From Alphaproteobacteria bacterium (GTDB taxonomy: Bacteria > Pseudomonadota > Alphaproteobacteria > SHVW01), in NCBI GenBank assembly GCA_009694085.1, contig SHVW01000004.1:1-56288 (forward strand): DNA of 56,288 nucleotides. The letters are read 5' to 3'. The notes under the pieces are model-generated. The model saw only the letters and a program-made list of their open reading frames with translations, did no database searches and was not told where the DNA came from. This document shows, in pieces, positions 16,851-26,218 of the stretch (positions within the stretch are counted from its first letter, which is position 1; each line of letters starts with the position of its first letter). A program made the translations under genes and the position numbers.

Positions 16851-17971
16851 CCACACTGAAAGCCGATGTCGCCATCATCGGCGGCGGTCTGGCCGGCTGC
16901 TCGACCGCGCTTCATCTGCGCCAACGCGGCGCGGCCGTCGTATTGCTGGAACGCGCGCTGTGCGGCAGCCAGGCCAGCGGTGTCAACTATGGCGGCGTGC
17001 GCCAGCAGGGCCGCACGCTGGTGGAGCTGCCGCTGGCCCGACGCTCGCGCGCGCTGTGGGGCCGCATGGCCGAGATCGTCGGCACGGATTGCGAGTTCAT
17101 GGTGTCAGGCCATCTCAAGCTCGCCCGCTCCGAGGCCGACATGGCGGAGTTGGAGGCCTATGCGACCCAAGCCGCGGATTGGGGCCTCGACCTCCAGCTC
17201 ATGGGCCGCAACGCCATCCGCGACCGCTATCCCTGGGCGGGCGAAATGGTGATCGGTGGCTCGCTCTGCGCCGACGACGGCCAGGCCAATCCGCGCCTGG
17301 TGGCGCCCGCCTTCGCGCGCCGTGCCCGCGCGCTCGGCGCCGACATTCGCGAACACGCTCACGTCACGCATGTGGAAAAGGGCAGCGACGGCTTCCGCCT
17401 GACCACCGCCGGCGGGTTGGAGGTGAGTGCGCCGGTCCTAATCAACGTCGCCGGCGCCTGGGGGCACGAGATCGCGGCGCGGTTCGGCGAGAACGTGCCG
17501 GAGGAGGCGATCTCGCCCAACATGTGCGTGACCGAGCCTGTGCCCTATTTCCTCGAACCCAATCTGGGCGTGGTCGGCGGCGATCTCTATATGCGCCAGA
17601 TTCCGCGCGGCAATATCATCTTCGGCGGCGGGCGCGGCGTCAGCGATGCCGCCGCCCAGCGCGCCCGACCGGAGCCCGATAGCGCGCTCACCTCGTTCCA
17701 ACGCGCCATCGAGGTGGCGCCGGCGCTGCGCCATGTCCAGATCATCCGCAACTGGACCGGCATCGAGGGCAACATGCCGGACGAGCTGCCGATCATCGAC
17801 ATCAGCCGCACCACGCCCGGCCTGGTCCACGCCTTCGGCTTCTCCGGCCACGGCTTCCAGCTCGGCCCCGCCGTGGGCGCGGTGGTGGCGGAACTGGCGC
17901 TCGACGGCCGGACGGCGACGGCGATCGAGCCGTTTGGGATTGGGAGATTTGCACAGGCTCCACCCGCCTGA
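16847..17971 (+). CDS. FAD-dependent amino-acid oxidase/dehydrogenase, HcnC-like (DAO family) subunit
   Basis: This 374-residue DAO-family flavoprotein begins with the FAD fold AIIGGGLAGCSTALHL (about residues 9-24) and has a conserved C-terminal FSGHGFQLGPAVG segment that closes over the flavin. It is like HcnC, glycine/sarcosine oxidases and the beta subunits of opine or hydroxyproline dehydrogenases. With the two preceding genes it would form an alpha-beta-gamma complex that removes hydride from a C-N bond of an amino or imino acid. It ends the operon begun at 10584. The substrate could be glycine, sarcosine, a hydroxyproline or an opine; the sequence does not decide. Confidence 0.9.
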   Translation: MTTLKADVAIIGGGLAGCSTALHLRQRGAAVVLLERALCGSQASGVNYGGVRQQGRTLVELPLARRSRALWGRMAEIVGTDCEFMVSGHLKLARSEADMAELEAYATQAADWGLDLQLMGRNAIRDRYPWAGEMVIGGSLCADDGQANPRLVAPAFARRARALGADIREHAHVTHVEKGSDGFRLTTAGGLEVSAPVLINVAGAWGHEIAARFGENVPEEAISPNMCVTEPVPYFLEPNLGVVGGDLYMRQIPRGNIIFGGGRGVSDAAAQRARPEPDSALTSFQRAIEVAPALRHVQIIRNWTGIEGNMPDELPIIDISRTTPGLVHAFGFSGHGFQLGPAVGAVVAELALDGRTATAIEPFGIGRFAQAPPA

Positions 17972-18047
17972 ACCTTTCCCCTTGCACCGCCCGGCCGGCC
18001 CAGGAACAATGCCGGCCAAGATCAAGAACCAACGGAGGCTCACCCAC

Positions 18048-19592
18048 ATGTATCGCACGCTCATCGGCACGCTCGCGCTCGGCGCCGCGCTCGCCGTCCA
18101 ACCCGCGCTCGCCCAGAAGACCACGCTCAATGTCGGCATGGCCTCGGCGGATGCCGGCAAGCTCGATCCGCATTTGTCGGCGACCACGCCTGATAAGGCA
18201 CTGTTCAACTATATGTTCAACGGCCTCGTGCGCTTCAAACCGGGCAGCATGAACCCCGAGACCATCGAGCCCGATATCGCGGAGAAATGGTCGTCCAGCG
18301 AGGACGCCAAGACCTGGACGTTCAACATCCGGCGCGGCGTGCAGTGCCATCATGGCTATGGCGAGATCACGTCCGCCGACATCGTCTACTCGCTCCAGCG
18401 CGCGGCCGATCCCAAGCGCTCCGGCTTCTCCTCCGACTTTAAGGATTTCGACAAGGTCGAGGCGGTCGACGCCAACACCATACGCGTTACGCTGAAAAGC
18501 GCGGTACCCAGCCTGCTCGGCCTGCTGACCAATTATCACGGCGGCAACATCGTGTGCAAAAAGGCCGCGGAGGAGATGGGCGAGAATTTCCAGAAGAAAC
18601 CCGTTGGCACCGGCCCCTTCATGTTCTCGGAATACGCGCCGAAGCAGTCGGTGACGCTGGTTGCCCACAAGGGTTATTTCCGCGGCGCGCCGAAACTGGA
18701 GAAGGTGGTCTATCGCTACATCCCGTCGGACGCCAGCCGCGACCTCGCCTACACCTCCGGCGAGATCGACCTGCTCTACGGCAAGGGCGAGCAGACCTGG
18801 GTCGAGCGCATGGGCAAGCTGCCGAACACCGTGGTCGAGGTGTTCGAGCCGGCCGAGATGGCCGTGCTCTACCTCAACACCAAGATGAAGCCGCTCGACG
18901 ATTTGCGCGTGCGCCAGGCACTCGGCCACGCGCTCAATATCGCCGAGATCGTCACCTTCAAGGGCGCCGCGGTGGCGCGCCCAGCCAAGTCGATCGTGCC
19001 GATCGGCTATCTCGGCTTCACCGACGATGTGCCGCTGCTGAAATACGACCCCGCCAAAGCCAAGGCCTTGCTGACCGAAGCCGGATACCCCAACGGGCTG
19101 ACGATCAAAATCATCCACACCAGCCTGCCCGGCATGCTGTCGACCATCGAGGTCGTTCAGCAACAATTCCGCAAGAGCGGCATCATCCTGGATATGGAGA
19201 TCGTCGAACACGCTACATTCCATGCCGAAATCCGCAAGGACAAGAGTGCCATCGTGCAGTACCAGGCGGCGCGCTTCCCGATCGCGGATACCTACCTGAC
19301 TCAGTTCTTCCATTCCTCGGCCATCGTCGGCACGCCGACGGCGGTGACCAATTTCACCCATTGCAACGACGCCGACGCCGAAATCGTGGCCGCGCGCAGC
19401 GAACCCGATCAGGCCAAGCAGAAGGCGCTGTGGAAAACTGCACAGCAGAAGCTGATGACGAAAGTATGTGCGTTGCCGATCTACGAAAACCTGCTGGTCT
19501 GGGCGCGGCGCGGCAATTTCGACTTCGGCTTCAAGTTGGAGGGCTCGCTCAATCTCGGCCCCGTGGTCAGCGAACTCGCCCATTTCAAATAG
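18048..19592 (+). CDS. Peptide-type ABC transporter substrate-binding protein, SBP_bac_5 family
   Basis: This 514-residue periplasmic binding protein has a signal peptide MYRTLIGTLALGAALA ending at PALAQ. The mature part shows the family features ADAGKLDPHLS, the DIAEKWSSSEDAKTWTFNIRRGV core and VRQALGHALNI. ATG 18048 is chosen because GGAGG lies 9 bases upstream and the signal peptide starts there; ATG 18009 is in frame but would add a charged leader. It is the first gene of the importer 18048-23443 and is separated from its permease by a strong hairpin, the usual device for making more binding protein than membrane subunits. Confidence 0.92.
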   Translation: MYRTLIGTLALGAALAVQPALAQKTTLNVGMASADAGKLDPHLSATTPDKALFNYMFNGLVRFKPGSMNPETIEPDIAEKWSSSEDAKTWTFNIRRGVQCHHGYGEITSADIVYSLQRAADPKRSGFSSDFKDFDKVEAVDANTIRVTLKSAVPSLLGLLTNYHGGNIVCKKAAEEMGENFQKKPVGTGPFMFSEYAPKQSVTLVAHKGYFRGAPKLEKVVYRYIPSDASRDLAYTSGEIDLLYGKGEQTWVERMGKLPNTVVEVFEPAEMAVLYLNTKMKPLDDLRVRQALGHALNIAEIVTFKGAAVARPAKSIVPIGYLGFTDDVPLLKYDPAKAKALLTEAGYPNGLTIKIIHTSLPGMLSTIEVVQQQFRKSGIILDMEIVEHATFHAEIRKDKSAIVQYQAARFPIADTYLTQFFHSSAIVGTPTAVTNFTHCNDADAEIVAARSEPDQAKQKALWKTAQQKLMTKVCALPIYENLLVWARRGNFDFGFKLEGSLNLGPVVSELAHFK

Positions 19593-19601
19593 GATGACGG
19601 T

Positions 19602-19638
19602 CCGGCCGGTTCCGCCGCACGCCGACGGAACCGGCCGG
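19602..19638 (+). promoter_or_regulatory. Intercistronic stem-loop, 13-base perfect stem, between binding protein and permease
   Basis: CCGGCCGGTTCCG and its exact complement CGGAACCGGCCGG are separated by 11 bases. The structure starts 9 bases after the binding-protein stop and ends 11 bases before the permease ATG. No T-run follows, so it is more likely an RNA 3'-end stabiliser and partial attenuator than a simple terminator. It would also limit access to the weak permease ribosome-binding site. Confidence 0.65.
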
Positions 19639-19649
19639 GAAACCGCCGC

Positions 19650-20591
19650 ATGATCCGCTACATCGTCAAGCGCCTGGTTTTCGCGATCCCCACCCTGCTT
19701 GCGGTGTTGACGCTCGTTTTCGTGCTGGTCCGCATTGTGCCGGGCGATCCGGCCCAGACCATCTTGGGCGACCAGGCGAGCCAGGAAGCCTTGCAGGCCT
19801 TGCGCCAACGGCTTGGCGTGGACAAGCCGATCTTCGATCAATACGTGGATTTCATAAAGGGGGCACTGGTTGGCAATTGGGGAGAATCGCTCGTCACCGG
19901 CCGGCCCGTGTTGGCCGAGGTCTGGGCCGTGCTGCCCTATACGGTGGACCTGACGGTTGCCGCGATCCTGTTGGGCGCCCTGATCGGCATCCCCCTCGGC
20001 ACCTGGTCGGCGCTTCACCGCAACGAGGCGATCGACTACGCCACGCGCGTCATCTCGTTGCTCGGCCTGTCGTTCCCGGCCTTCGTGTCCGGCATCTTGC
20101 TATTGCTCGCCTTTGCCATCGAGCTCCGATGGTTCCCGGTGATCAGCGCGGGCAAGCTGGACGATCCGGTGGAGCGGCTGCGCAATCTGACACTGCCCGC
20201 CATCAATCTCGGCATCATTATGGCCGCCTATGTCACGCGGGTGACGCGATCTTCAATGCTAGAGGTGCTGGGCGAGGACTATATCCGCACCGCGCGCGCC
20301 AAAGGCGTACCCGATCGCGCCGTGATCTGGCGCCATAGCCTGCGCAACGCGCTGATCCCGGTGGTGACCGTAGTCGGTCTCTATCTCGGCATCCTGATCG
20401 GCAATTCCGTGCTGACCGAGATCGTGTTCAATCGGCCCGGCCTGGGCAAGCTGATCGTCGGCGCGCTCAATCAGCGCGACTACACCATGTTGCAGGGCTT
20501 GATGGTGGTCTATGCCTTTTTGATCGTCGCGGTCAATCTGATCACCGATTTGACCTATGGCTTCATCGATCCCCGAGTGAAACACGGATGA
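19650..20591 (+). CDS. Peptide-type ABC transporter permease, DppB family
   Basis: This 313-residue inner-membrane subunit has about six membrane helices. The N-terminus MIRYIVKRLVFAIPTLLAV, the RIVPGDPA motif at about residues 29-36 and the EAA-loop region with EDYIRTARAKGVPDRAV at about 209-225 are those of DppB/OppB. No good Shine-Dalgarno is visible; the stem-loop arm ends 11 bases before the ATG. The stop overlaps the DppC start. Confidence 0.93.
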   Translation: MIRYIVKRLVFAIPTLLAVLTLVFVLVRIVPGDPAQTILGDQASQEALQALRQRLGVDKPIFDQYVDFIKGALVGNWGESLVTGRPVLAEVWAVLPYTVDLTVAAILLGALIGIPLGTWSALHRNEAIDYATRVISLLGLSFPAFVSGILLLLAFAIELRWFPVISAGKLDDPVERLRNLTLPAINLGIIMAAYVTRVTRSSMLEVLGEDYIRTARAKGVPDRAVIWRHSLRNALIPVVTVVGLYLGILIGNSVLTEIVFNRPGLGKLIVGALNQRDYTMLQGLMVVYAFLIVAVNLITDLTYGFIDPRVKHG

Positions 20592-21472
20592 GCCGGGCCG
20601 CCGCCATTGGCCGCCGCCGCGGCTTCTCCCATGCGCTCGGCGAATTGCTGCGCGCCTTCAATACCAATGTCACCTCGTGGATAGGGCTCGGCATTTTCTT
20701 GACCATCGTGTTGCTCGCTATTCTGGCGCCGGTGCTAGCGCCATATGACCCGCTGGAGCAGAACATCGTCGCCCGGCTCAAGGGCCCGAGCGAGCAATTC
20801 TGGTTCGGCACCGATGTTTATGGCCGGGATATCCTGTCGCGCCTGCTCTACGGTGCCCGCGTATCCCTGATCATCGGCACGACGGCGACGCTGATCGCCA
20901 TGGTGGTGGGCAGCGCCATCGGCATCCTGTCCGGCTATGTCGGCGGACGCGTCGATCTGGCGATCATGCAGCTCATGGACGTGCTGATGTCGTTCCCCAC
21001 CTTGATCATGGGGCTGATGATCGTGGCGGTGTTGGGCGCCAGCATGGGCAATTTGATCTTCGCCATTGCGCTGACCGCCATCGCGCCCTTTGCCCGCATC
21101 GCGCGAGCGCCGACCATCGCCATCAAGCAGCGCGACTATATCGAGGCCTGTCGAGCGCTCGGCTATTCCGATCTGCGCATCATGGCGGTCCACATCCTGC
21201 CCAACGTGATGGCCGAAATCATGGTCATGGGCTCCCTCTGGCTCGCCACCTCGATCCGCGTCGAGGCGTCGCTGAGCTTCATCGGCCTCGGCCTCAAGCC
21301 CCCGACGCCGAGTTGGGGCGGCATGGTGCGCGAGGGGTTCGAGGTCATCCTGGACAATGCCTGGCTTTCGATCTTCCCCAGCCTTGCCATCCTGCTGATC
21401 ATTTTCGCCCTCAACATGCTGGGCGACGGCTTGCGCGACGCGGTCGATCCGAAGCTGCGCGGCGGCGAATAG
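20588..21472 (+). CDS. Peptide-type ABC transporter permease, DppC family
   Basis: This 294-residue partner of the DppB protein has the DppC features PYDPLEQN and FWFGTDVYGRDILSRL (about residues 71-86), five to six membrane helices, an EAA loop at QRDYIEACRALGYSDLRI and the terminal LGDGLRDAVDPKL. The ATG overlaps the DppB stop. It is followed after 2 bases by the DppD-type ATPase gene. Confidence 0.93.
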   Translation: MSRAAAIGRRRGFSHALGELLRAFNTNVTSWIGLGIFLTIVLLAILAPVLAPYDPLEQNIVARLKGPSEQFWFGTDVYGRDILSRLLYGARVSLIIGTTATLIAMVVGSAIGILSGYVGGRVDLAIMQLMDVLMSFPTLIMGLMIVAVLGASMGNLIFAIALTAIAPFARIARAPTIAIKQRDYIEACRALGYSDLRIMAVHILPNVMAEIMVMGSLWLATSIRVEASLSFIGLGLKPPTPSWGGMVREGFEVILDNAWLSIFPSLAILLIIFALNMLGDGLRDAVDPKLRGGE

Positions 21473-21474
21473 AG

Positions 21475-22479
21475 ATGGCGACGGCATTCAAGGTCGAACC
21501 GGCGGAGCCGGTACTGAGCGTCCAGGGCCTGACCACGTCGTTCCGGGTTTCCGGCGATTGGCACGCCGCCGTGCGCGACGTCAGTTTCGACCTCGCCCAT
21601 AACGAAACCCTGGCGCTGGTCGGCGAGTCCGGTTGCGGGAAAAGTATGACAGCGCTGTCCATCATGGGCCTCGTTCCGAAGCCCGCCGGTCGCATCACGG
21701 CAGGCCGCATCATGTTCGAGGGCAGCGATCTCGTATCTCTCGACCGGGAAGCCATGCGGCGGATTCGGGGCAATCGCATCTCCATGATCTTCCAGGAGCC
21801 GATGACCAGTCTGAATCCGGTTCTGACTGTGGGTTTTCAGGTTGCGGAGGCCTTGCGTTACCATCGCGCCATGGGCGGTGCCGAGGCCGACCGCGCCGCC
21901 CTCGACCTGCTCGAACAAGTGAAAATCCCGTCCGCTGCGCGCCGCTTCAAGGACTACCCGCACCAGTTTTCCGGCGGCATGCGTCAACGGGTCATGATCG
22001 CCATCGCGCTTGCCTGCCGGCCCCAAGTGCTGCTGGCGGACGAGCCAACCACCGCGCTCGACGTGACCATTCAGGCCGAGGTTCTCGCCTTGCTGGCGGA
22101 ACTTAAGCAGGCCTATGGCATGTCCATGGTGTTCATAACGCACAATCTAGGCGTGGTCGCCGCCATCGCCGACCGGGTTGCGGTGATGTATGCCGGCGAG
22201 ATCGTCGAGGTCGCCGCGGTACGCGAACTGTTCCGCCGGCCGCGCCACCCCTATACCGAACTGCTCTTGCGCTCGATTCCCCGGGTCGACCGCCATGTCA
22301 GCCATCTCGAAACCATCGAGGGCCAGGTACCCTCGATTGCCGCCATGCCGGCGGGGTGCCGTTTCGCGCCGCGCTGCCCCCTACGCGAGGCGCGTTGCGA
22401 CGCACCGCCACCCCTGGCAGGCGCGGCCCACCATGTTGTGCGCTGCTGGGTCCGTTCGGAAGGCGGCGGTCATGGCTGA
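21475..22479 (+). CDS. Peptide-type ABC transporter ATP-binding protein, DppD family
   Basis: This 334-residue ATPase has Walker [10 protein letters not shown] at about residues 50-58, [10 protein letters not shown], signature FSGGMRQR, Walker B with [11 protein letters not shown] and the C-terminal CRFAPRC motif. One departure is the switch region [12 protein letters not shown], where the common HDLGVVA has Asn in place of Asp next to the H-loop His; this is seen in some members and need not abolish activity. The ATG at 21475 gives the normal N-terminus. It overlaps the DppF-type gene by 8 bases. Confidence 0.92.
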   Translation: MATAFKVEPAEPVLSVQGLTTSFRVSGDWHAAVRDVSFDLAHNETLALVGESGCGKSMTALSIMGLVPKPAGRITAGRIMFEGSDLVSLDREAMRRIRGNRISMIFQEPMTSLNPVLTVGFQVAEALRYHRAMGGAEADRAALDLLEQVKIPSAARRFKDYPHQFSGGMRQRVMIAIALACRPQVLLADEPTTALDVTIQAEVLALLAELKQAYGMSMVFITHNLGVVAAIADRVAVMYAGEIVEVAAVRELFRRPRHPYTELLLRSIPRVDRHVSHLETIEGQVPSIAAMPAGCRFAPRCPLREARCDAPPPLAGAAHHVVRCWVRSEGGGHG

Positions 22480-23443
22480 GATTCTATTGGCCGTCGAGCG
22501 CTTGAAGAAGTTTTTCACCGCCAAACGCGGCTTTCCCAATCCCGAGACCGTCACGGTTCGCGCACTGGACGAGATTTCATTCATGGTCAAACGCGGCGAG
22601 GCTTTCGGCCTGGTCGGTGAATCCGGTTGTGGAAAATCGACGGCGGGGCGCAGCATACTCCGGCTGGTCGAGCCGGATTCCGGCCGCGTGACCTATGCCG
22701 GCGAGGACATATTGGCGGCCGATGCCGCGCGGATGCGCGTGCTCCGGCAGAAAATGCAGATCGTGTTCCAAGATCCCTATGCCTCGCTGAACCCACGCCG
22801 CATGATCGGCAAGGCGCTGGCCGAACCGATGCTGGTGCACGGGTTGGGCACACCCACCGAGATAGAGGAACGGGTCGAAGCCTTACTCGCCGAAGTCGGG
22901 CTTCCGCCCGACTCGCGCTGGCGCTTTCCTCATGAGTTTTCCGGCGGCCAACGCCAGCGAATCGGCATCGCACGCGCGTTGACAGTCGGCCCCGAACTGG
23001 TGGTAGCCGACGAGCCGGTCTCCGCGCTCGACGTTTCCATTCAGTCCCAAATCCTGTTGCTGCTGCGCGGTCTTCAGGACAAGCACGGGCTCAGCTTCAT
23101 TTTCATCTCCCACGATCTCGGCGTCGTCCGCTGGTTCTGCCAGTCCATTGCAGTCATGTATCTCGGTCGCATCGTCGAGATCGGCCCGATCCCCGGTATT
23201 TTCGACGAGCCGCTTCATCCCTATACCCAGATGCTGCGCCGGTCCTCGCCTGTGCCCGATCCCGAAATCCGAATAGAACCCGCACGTTTTGGCGGCGAAG
23301 TGCCCTCAGCCGTCAACCCGCCCGCCGGCTGCCATTTCCATACGCGCTGCCCCCATGCGACCGACATCTGTCGCCAAATCTATCCGGCTTGGCGCGAGGT
23401 GGCGCCGGGCCGCGGCGTCGCCTGCCATCTCCACGGGTCCTGA
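22472..23443 (+). CDS. Peptide-type ABC transporter ATP-binding protein, DppF family
   Basis: This 323-residue ATPase has Walker [10 protein letters not shown] at about residues 50-58, [11 protein letters not shown], signature FSGGQRQR, Walker B with [10 protein letters not shown] and the C-terminal CHFHTRC motif. ATG 22472 fits the family start and lies 8 bases inside the DppD gene. It closes the complete five-subunit importer 18048-23443. After it comes a 64-base gap and a GST gene. No dedicated hydrolase sits inside this operon, so the cargo must be deduced from neighbours, most plausibly the dehydrogenase trimer upstream or the amidohydrolase downstream. Confidence 0.92.
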   Translation: MAEILLAVERLKKFFTAKRGFPNPETVTVRALDEISFMVKRGEAFGLVGESGCGKSTAGRSILRLVEPDSGRVTYAGEDILAADAARMRVLRQKMQIVFQDPYASLNPRRMIGKALAEPMLVHGLGTPTEIEERVEALLAEVGLPPDSRWRFPHEFSGGQRQRIGIARALTVGPELVVADEPVSALDVSIQSQILLLLRGLQDKHGLSFIFISHDLGVVRWFCQSIAVMYLGRIVEIGPIPGIFDEPLHPYTQMLRRSSPVPDPEIRIEPARFGGEVPSAVNPPAGCHFHTRCPHATDICRQIYPAWREVAPGRGVACHLHGS

Positions 23444-23507
23444 TTGGCATAAACCCCGCGCTGTGGCAGTCTCCGGCCTCACAAGAATTTCGAAGGACGA
23501 CACCGCC

Positions 23508-24122
23508 ATGATCGATCTCTATACCGGCCCAACCGGCAACGGCCAGCGCGCCGCCATTGCGCTCGAGGAAAGCGGCCTTGCCTATAAGACGACCAAGTAC
23601 AACCTGCAAAAGGGCGAGCACAAGAACCCGGATTTCCTCAAAATCAATCCGCTAGGCGCCATTCCGGCGATCGTCGACCACGATGGAGCCGGCGGTAAGA
23701 AGATCGTACTGACCCAGTCCGGCGCGATCGTTCTCTATTGCGCGGAGAAGTCGGGCAAGCTGCTGCCCAAGGATCCCGAGCGCCGCGCCCAGGCCTATCG
23801 CTGGTTCATGCACACCTCGACCGATGTGGGGCCGGCGAGCGGTGCCATTTTCGCGACCGGCAGCTTGCCAGACAAGCCGGCGAGCGCGGTTGAGCTGTTC
23901 CAGAAGCGCCTGATCAACCATCTGCGCGAATCCGATCGCCGGCTCGGCGAGGCGGAATACCTTGCGGGCGAGCTATCGATCGCCGATATCGCGCTCTATC
24001 CCATAGTTGCCAGCCGCAAGGCACTGATCGAGAAGGCCGGCGGCTTCACCAACCTGTTCAAATGGTTCGAGCGCATGTCGGCGCGGCCCGGCATCCAGAA
24101 AGGCATGCAGGTCTCGTCGTAA
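23508..24122 (+). CDS. Glutathione S-transferase family protein (YfcG/YghU-like)
   Basis: This 204-residue GST has an N-terminal thioredoxin-like domain (IDLYTGPTGNGQRAAIALEE, then INPLGAIPAIVDH with the cis-Pro, and LTQSGAIVLY with the Glu/Gln-Ser glutathione site) and a helical C-terminal domain. The TGPTGNGQR active-site loop resembles the nu-class disulfide-bond oxidoreductase type rather than Tyr- or Cys-dependent GSTs. AAGGA lies 11 bases before ATG 23508. It may detoxify an intermediate or reduce mixed disulfides; it could be its own transcription unit. It converges with the amidohydrolase gene, 3 bases apart. Confidence 0.85.
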   Translation: MIDLYTGPTGNGQRAAIALEESGLAYKTTKYNLQKGEHKNPDFLKINPLGAIPAIVDHDGAGGKKIVLTQSGAIVLYCAEKSGKLLPKDPERRAQAYRWFMHTSTDVGPASGAIFATGSLPDKPASAVELFQKRLINHLRESDRRLGEAEYLAGELSIADIALYPIVASRKALIEKAGGFTNLFKWFERMSARPGIQKGMQVSS

Positions 24123-24125
24123 CGG

Positions 24126-24998
24126 CTAACGTTTCAGCCCGTAAACGCGGATCGCGGTGTCGCGCATGAGCTTGCGCTTGGCGGCGGGATCGAGGCCGAG
24201 ACCCTCGATCTCCCGCCTGGTGCGCGCGAAGTCCAGCACGGGGTAATCCGTGCCGAAGATCACCTTGTCCCGCCCATAGCTATTGATGTAGTGCACGAAG
24301 GCCTGCGGCCAGTATTTCGGGCTGTGAGCGTCGCTGCCGATATAGACGTTCGGATGCTTCCAAGCCATGGCGATCATCTCGTCGGTCCAAGGGATGCCGA
24401 TGTGGATGCCGATCAACTTGAGTTCGGGAAAGTCGCAGGCGACCGCGTCCAGCGCGATCGGCCGGCCGACGCTGCGGCAGGGATAGTCGGCCGCATAAAT
24501 CATGGACTGACCGACCTGCATTTGAATGGGGACGTCGAGTTCGCAGCACTTGGCGTAGAACGGATAGTATTTGGCATGATCGGGGGCCAACTCGAACCAG
24601 TGCGGATAGAGATGGGCGCCGATGAAACCGAATTCCTTGACCGCGCGTTCGAGTGCGCGCACGCCGGCCATGCCCTCGGTTGGATCGATGCCGGCCAGAC
24701 CGTAGAAGCGCGTGGGATAGCGGCGCACCGCCTCGACGACCACCTCGTAGGGTAGATGGTAGGTCGAGCGATGGCCGAGACGGCCTGCTTTAGTTGCGAT
24801 TAAGAAAGCCGCTTCGATATTCGCAGCATCGAGCCGTGCCACGAGATCGACGAGCGTGCCGCCCGCGGCGACATCGGACTTGACCTTCATTTTCCCTTGG
24901 AAGAATTGGTCACGCCATTGCGGCCGGAACTTCATCGCCTCGTCGGTCCACAGATTGACGACCGCGTCGATTGCGGGAATGTCGAATTCCTGGCCCAT
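24126..24998 (-). CDS. Amidohydrolase family 2 protein lacking the N-terminal HxH metal motif
   Basis: This 290-residue TIM-barrel hydrolase/decarboxylase-like protein is of the ACMSD/AH2 group. It has the late-strand motifs GIHIGIPWTDEM (metal His, about residues 199-210) and FGTDYPVLDF with the catalytic Asp (about residue 255). The first beta strand, which should carry HxH after Asp, reads AVVNLWTDE, so two metal ligands are absent. A subgroup of the family shares this change and may work with a different metal set or without metal. ATG 24998 is chosen because AAAGGGGCG is just upstream. The acyl-CoA dehydrogenase gene lies 19 bases upstream on the same strand. Confidence 0.82.
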   Translation of the reverse strand: MGQEFDIPAIDAVVNLWTDEAMKFRPQWRDQFFQGKMKVKSDVAAGGTLVDLVARLDAANIEAAFLIATKAGRLGHRSTYHLPYEVVVEAVRRYPTRFYGLAGIDPTEGMAGVRALERAVKEFGFIGAHLYPHWFELAPDHAKYYPFYAKCCELDVPIQMQVGQSMIYAADYPCRSVGRPIALDAVACDFPELKLIGIHIGIPWTDEMIAMAWKHPNVYIGSDAHSPKYWPQAFVHYINSYGRDKVIFGTDYPVLDFARTRREIEGLGLDPAAKRKLMRDTAIRVYGLKR

Positions 24999-25017
24999 TT
25001 TTCGCCCCTTTCCCCAC

Positions 25018-26160
25018 TTACAGTCCCAGCTCCCGGGCAATCAAGTCGCGTTGGATCTCGTTCGTACCCTCGCCGAAACTGTAGAGCCGGCCATCGCGCC
25101 ACAGACGCTGCATATCGCTATCCGCAGCATAACCGGCGCTAGCCAGGAGCTGCATGCCTCGATCTGTAACGAACTGCAAGGTCTCGGTCGCTACCAACTT
25201 GGCCTGGGCCGCCTCGCGCCGACAGGACCGGCCGGTTTCGATCAACCAAGCCAAGCGCCACGCCATAAGGCGGGATTGGTCAACCCGGGTTTGCATATCG
25301 GCCAGCATGTGGCGCACGGCCTGGAACGAGCCGATGGGCTGGCCGAATTGGCGCCGCTCTTTGACATGGGCGAGCGCGATATCGACTGCCGCTTGGGCGG
25401 CACCCGTGACGGATGCCGCCATGCTGGCGCGCGCATAGTGCAGGGTGGACATGAGCGCCTTGAAACCTTCGTTCTCCCGGCCGATCAAGGCATCGGCGGC
25501 AACGATCACGCCGTCATAGCCGATATCCCAGGACGGCATGCAATTGTTGCCGATTTTGGCCAACTCGGTCATGGCGATGCCGGTGCTGACGCGCGGCACC
25601 AGCAGAAGCGAAATACCGGATGTCCCCATACTTCCCGGCGCGGTGCGGCATGGGGTCAGCAGATAATCTGCACCGCCAGCGTCGCTGATCCAGGTTTTCC
25701 GCCCGGTAATGCGCCAGCCCTCGGTAACCCGCTCCGCGCGCGTTCGAATGGCGCCCGCGTCGGTGCCGGCCTCGGGCTCGCTGAGCGCTAGGGCAATCAG
25801 GCAGCGTCCGGCGATCAGGCGCGGCGCCAGATCGGCCCGTTGCGCCGTTGTGCCGTTCTTTAAGATGGTCATCAGGCCGAAGGCAACGACGCGATTGCAG
25901 ATGGAAGCCGCGAAGTAGGCATGGCCGGCCAGACGTTCCTGGACCAGCGCCAGGGTCGTCCAGCCCAGACCGAGACCGCCATGCTCGACCGGCGCCGCCA
26001 ATCCGAGCACGCCCAATTCGGCCAGTGCCGGCAGCAGATCATAGGGCGGCACGCGGTCGCGGTCGCGCCGGCGCACTTCTGCCGGCGCCAGATGCCGGCG
26101 CGCGAAGCTGTCGATGCCGTCGAGTATCGCCTGTTGGTCCGGCGCGATCGCAAAATCCAT
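25018..26160 (-). CDS. Acyl-CoA dehydrogenase
   Basis: This 380-residue flavoenzyme oxidises acyl-CoA to enoyl-CoA. It has the FAD/substrate region ALSEPEAGTDAGAIRT (about residues 127-142), GRKTWISDAGGA, and the C-terminal FGEGTNEIQRDLIAREL in which the Glu of GEG is at the usual catalytic-base position. ATG 26160 (MDFAIAPDQQ) is the standard family start; the open frame upstream runs through the promoter region. It is transcribed away from the acyl-CoA ligase at 26309, sharing a 148-base intergenic region, and is followed by the amidohydrolase. The ligase and dehydrogenase would act in sequence on one acid. Confidence 0.9.
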   Translation of the reverse strand: MDFAIAPDQQAILDGIDSFARRHLAPAEVRRRDRDRVPPYDLLPALAELGVLGLAAPVEHGGLGLGWTTLALVQERLAGHAYFAASICNRVVAFGLMTILKNGTTAQRADLAPRLIAGRCLIALALSEPEAGTDAGAIRTRAERVTEGWRITGRKTWISDAGGADYLLTPCRTAPGSMGTSGISLLLVPRVSTGIAMTELAKIGNNCMPSWDIGYDGVIVAADALIGRENEGFKALMSTLHYARASMAASVTGAAQAAVDIALAHVKERRQFGQPIGSFQAVRHMLADMQTRVDQSRLMAWRLAWLIETGRSCRREAAQAKLVATETLQFVTDRGMQLLASAGYAADSDMQRLWRDGRLYSFGEGTNEIQRDLIARELGL

Positions 26161-26218
26161 CGGGCGTCCCTTATCCGCTGCGCACACCGTCCGACACGCG
26201 TCGCGGCTGTCACGCAGC

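Noticed and set aside
17802..20018. 738-residue minus-strand open frame
   Set aside because: It lies opposite the HcnC-like gene, binding protein and permease; composition (His, Asp, Arg, Gly-rich) is that of the reverse of coding DNA and no motif is present.
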